Of a stretch of DNA of 17,830 nucleotides, positions 16,243 to 17,830 are shown piece by piece. The stretch comes from Ectocarpus siliculosus (Eukaryota > Sar > Phaeophyceae > Ectocarpales > Ectocarpaceae). The notes under the pieces are model-generated. The model saw nothing but the letters and a program-made list of their open reading frames with translations. It had not been told where the DNA came from and did no database searches. The stretch spans positions 1-17,830 of the forward strand of contig FN648884.1 of the NCBI GenBank assembly GCA_000310025.1, written 5' to 3'. The position numbers and the translations under genes were made by a program. The first letter of the stretch is position 1. Each line of letters opens with the position of its first letter.

Positions 16243-16401
16243 ATGCGCGTCCTCGGTGTGGTGCGTCAAATGTCGCACTTCATTTGTGTTCCCTTCTTGA
16301 ATAAGAAGGTAGATGACTTTGCCGTGGAATTGACGCGTGCGGGGATAGGACAAACCCTACGACGGCGATGGCGGGTGGTCACACGGGGTGTTCACTACTA
16401 G
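16243..16401 (+). CDS. Possible small ORF downstream of the RING gene
   Basis: ATG at 16243 follows an acceptor-like cttttttagcag (ending about 16236). The 52-residue frame is basic with hydrophobic residues and ends VTRGVHY. It starts 53 bases after the RING gene stop, so it may be 3' untranslated sequence of that gene, an alternative terminal exon, or chance. Confidence 0.2.
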   Translation: MRVLGVVRQMSHFICVPFLNKKVDDFAVELTRAGIGQTLRRRWRVVTRGVHY

Positions 16402-16800
16402 GAGATTGCACTGTGTAGGATTGCCTTGTCGGGGTTTCAGCTCAACTTGCGTTTTGCGCTTTGTGTTTTGTTGGGTAGTGGGTGCTCGTTCCGTGGTTGG
16501 GCTTCTCGCTGAGGTAGGTCGTAGTGGTTGTTATGTGAAATGATGTTGCTGGTAGGTAGGTGCACGGCCGAGTACAGAACGACGGTGATTTCGGGAGTAG
16601 GGTAATTTGAAGATGATGGGGAAAGGCGAGTGGTATCCCATGGCATTGTATCTCTCTCGTGTTTACGCTTGGCATTGGCACACTCTGGTTCCAGTCGACG
16701 TTGTGATTTAGCTGGCCTCGATTTAAGCTGCTGCGCCGGCGCATGATGTCTCCATTGCTACTCTCCCCGCCCAGTCAGACCGCCGTGACACTAGTGGTTT

Positions 16801-16826
16801 CCCTTCTCGTGTAGCCGCGAGAAGGG
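16801..16826. repeat. Perfect 9-bp stem-loop
   Basis: CCCTTCTCG (16801-16809) pairs with CGAGAAGGG (16818-16826) around an 8-base loop. It lies about 600 bases downstream of the RING gene stop in sequence without a supported ORF. Confidence 0.65.
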
Positions 16827-17812
16827 GTTTGCTCCATTACAATAAGATTATTTCGTCTCCTGCTTTACCTTTGGGCGGTGTTAGTCTGTTGCGCGTGGCC
16901 CATATTGTACTTCTACATTTGGACGTTCTAGCTAGATTCTATGCTAGGTAGTTCGGCTACACGGGTAATGGATTATCCGTTGTTGTCCCTCCGCAGTGTT
17001 GAAATGTGGGTGGGAGTGGGTTGGACGTCGGGGCCTCCTTCGTACTTTCTCTCGCAGTAGCACAGCAAGAGGGATGTGATATTCACCTGCAATCTCTGCG
17101 CACTCGCGCCCAAGTACTTGGGATGGATTTCCACCCTTAATGTCACTGGTAGCTCTATGAACTTTTTCCCGTTTTATCGTTAGTGATGAGTGGCTTCAGT
17201 CGCGTTTTTTATGTATTCTTTCACCTCTTCCCTTCTTCCGGGCGGCCTTTTCTCATTCTTTGTGGGGTACCAACGTAGAACCAGCCGCTGCACCCCTCTC
17301 TCCCTCGTCTGTCCCGTTTCAGGGTTAGAGGCAGACATGTTAACGGAGACCCAGCACCATCCGTCGTCGGATGCATTTGTATGGCAGACCTTCATTCCTA
17401 GTCCGTTGTGTTCTAGTTTTGAATTCCAGGGGGGTGGGGCGGGGGGGGCGTTGCCGGCGACTAGGTAGTAAGATGAACTCTGACTGCCGCGTAGAGATAC
17501 GTATTGGATGGAGAAGTCTTTGTTTTTTTGTTACGTGAGGACGGCTGATATGTACATGCTGCTTTATTGGTGAGGATGACTCAGATGTATATCAGCATCA
17601 ATTGTTAGTCTCGGTGGCTGCTATTTGGTTTGCCTGCTTCCTTTATGTTCGATCATCCTCGGATCGTGGTCGCTGCTTTCATCTACGCCTCATCGAACTT
17701 CACGACTAGCATACGTATGTTCATCATAGTTCCTTCGGAGTACTCTTCCGGCGGTACGATTACGATCTTCAAAACTGCCGAATTGACGTGAGTAAGGAGG
17801 CAGAAGCGGGTT

Positions 17813-17830
17813 GGGGGGGGGGGGGGGGGG
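17813..17830. other. Terminal G18 run, likely assembly edge
   Basis: The window ends in 18 consecutive G. Such runs at a sequence end are often a read or assembly artefact, although G tracts are also common inside this window. Confidence 0.6.

Larger units (their letters stand above)
16402..17830. other. Intergenic or untranslated region, no supported gene
   Basis: The + strand is T/G-rich. The minus frames at 16437-16744 and 17180-17395 and the + frame at 17190-17468 lack coding texture or a good start. It holds the stem-loop at 16801, a G-rich tract at 17429-17448 and the terminal poly-G. Confidence 0.45.

Noticed and set aside
1-17830. CRISPR array, tRNA or rRNA genes, bacterial operons, phage genes
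   Set aside because: No regularly spaced direct repeats, no cloverleaf with a T-loop signature that I could find, no rRNA-like blocks and no Shine-Dalgarno-preceded gene strings. tRNA search was by eye only; tRNAscan-SE would be decisive.

Overview
The window looks like eukaryotic nuclear DNA (or a very large intron-bearing eukaryotic DNA virus), not bacterial or phage DNA. There are no long tightly packed ORFs, no operons with ribosome binding sites, and the one clear gene can only be read by removing introns with canonical GT..AG ends and pyrimidine-rich 3' ends. Base composition is mixed, near 50% GC by eye. Intron sizes of roughly 300 to 900 bases, many C/G homopolymers and G-rich tracts would suit an alga or other protist (brown algae are one group with such introns), but nothing in the sequence fixes the taxon.

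The only gene I can support firmly lies at the right, 12.9-16.2 kb on the + strand. It encodes a multi-exon RING-H2 ubiquitin ligase. A Pro/Ser/Arg-rich region carries SUMO-interaction-like motifs (VVEL, VEVL, VIDL, VVTDLTG). A charged helix, a long Glu tract, a Lys/Arg nuclear-localisation-like stretch and a C-terminal RING-H2 follow. The last zinc ligands come from a terminal exon 489 bases downstream. The order of parts resembles SUMO-targeted ubiquitin ligases. An acidic ORF just upstream (12897-13153) ends in a splice donor of matching phase and is a good candidate first exon.

Two structured repeats stand out. The first is a 221-bp element with 51-bp terminal inverted repeats flanked by TA (12487-12707), which looks like a Tc1/mariner-type MITE. 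The second is an ungapped 106-base-arm inverted repeat with a 72-base loop (4624-4907). Smaller items are a (TAC)9 microsatellite, G-quadruplex-prone tracts, C homopolymers, several perfect short hairpins, and a terminal poly-G run that is probably an assembly edge.

The left 12 kb holds many short open segments on both strands, several with protein-like codon texture and good splice sites at their edges. None matches a family I recognise. They are listed as low-confidence exon candidates; some will be chance ORFs, and overlapping frames often look equally good. 8070-8770 and 16402-17830 hold no supportable gene.
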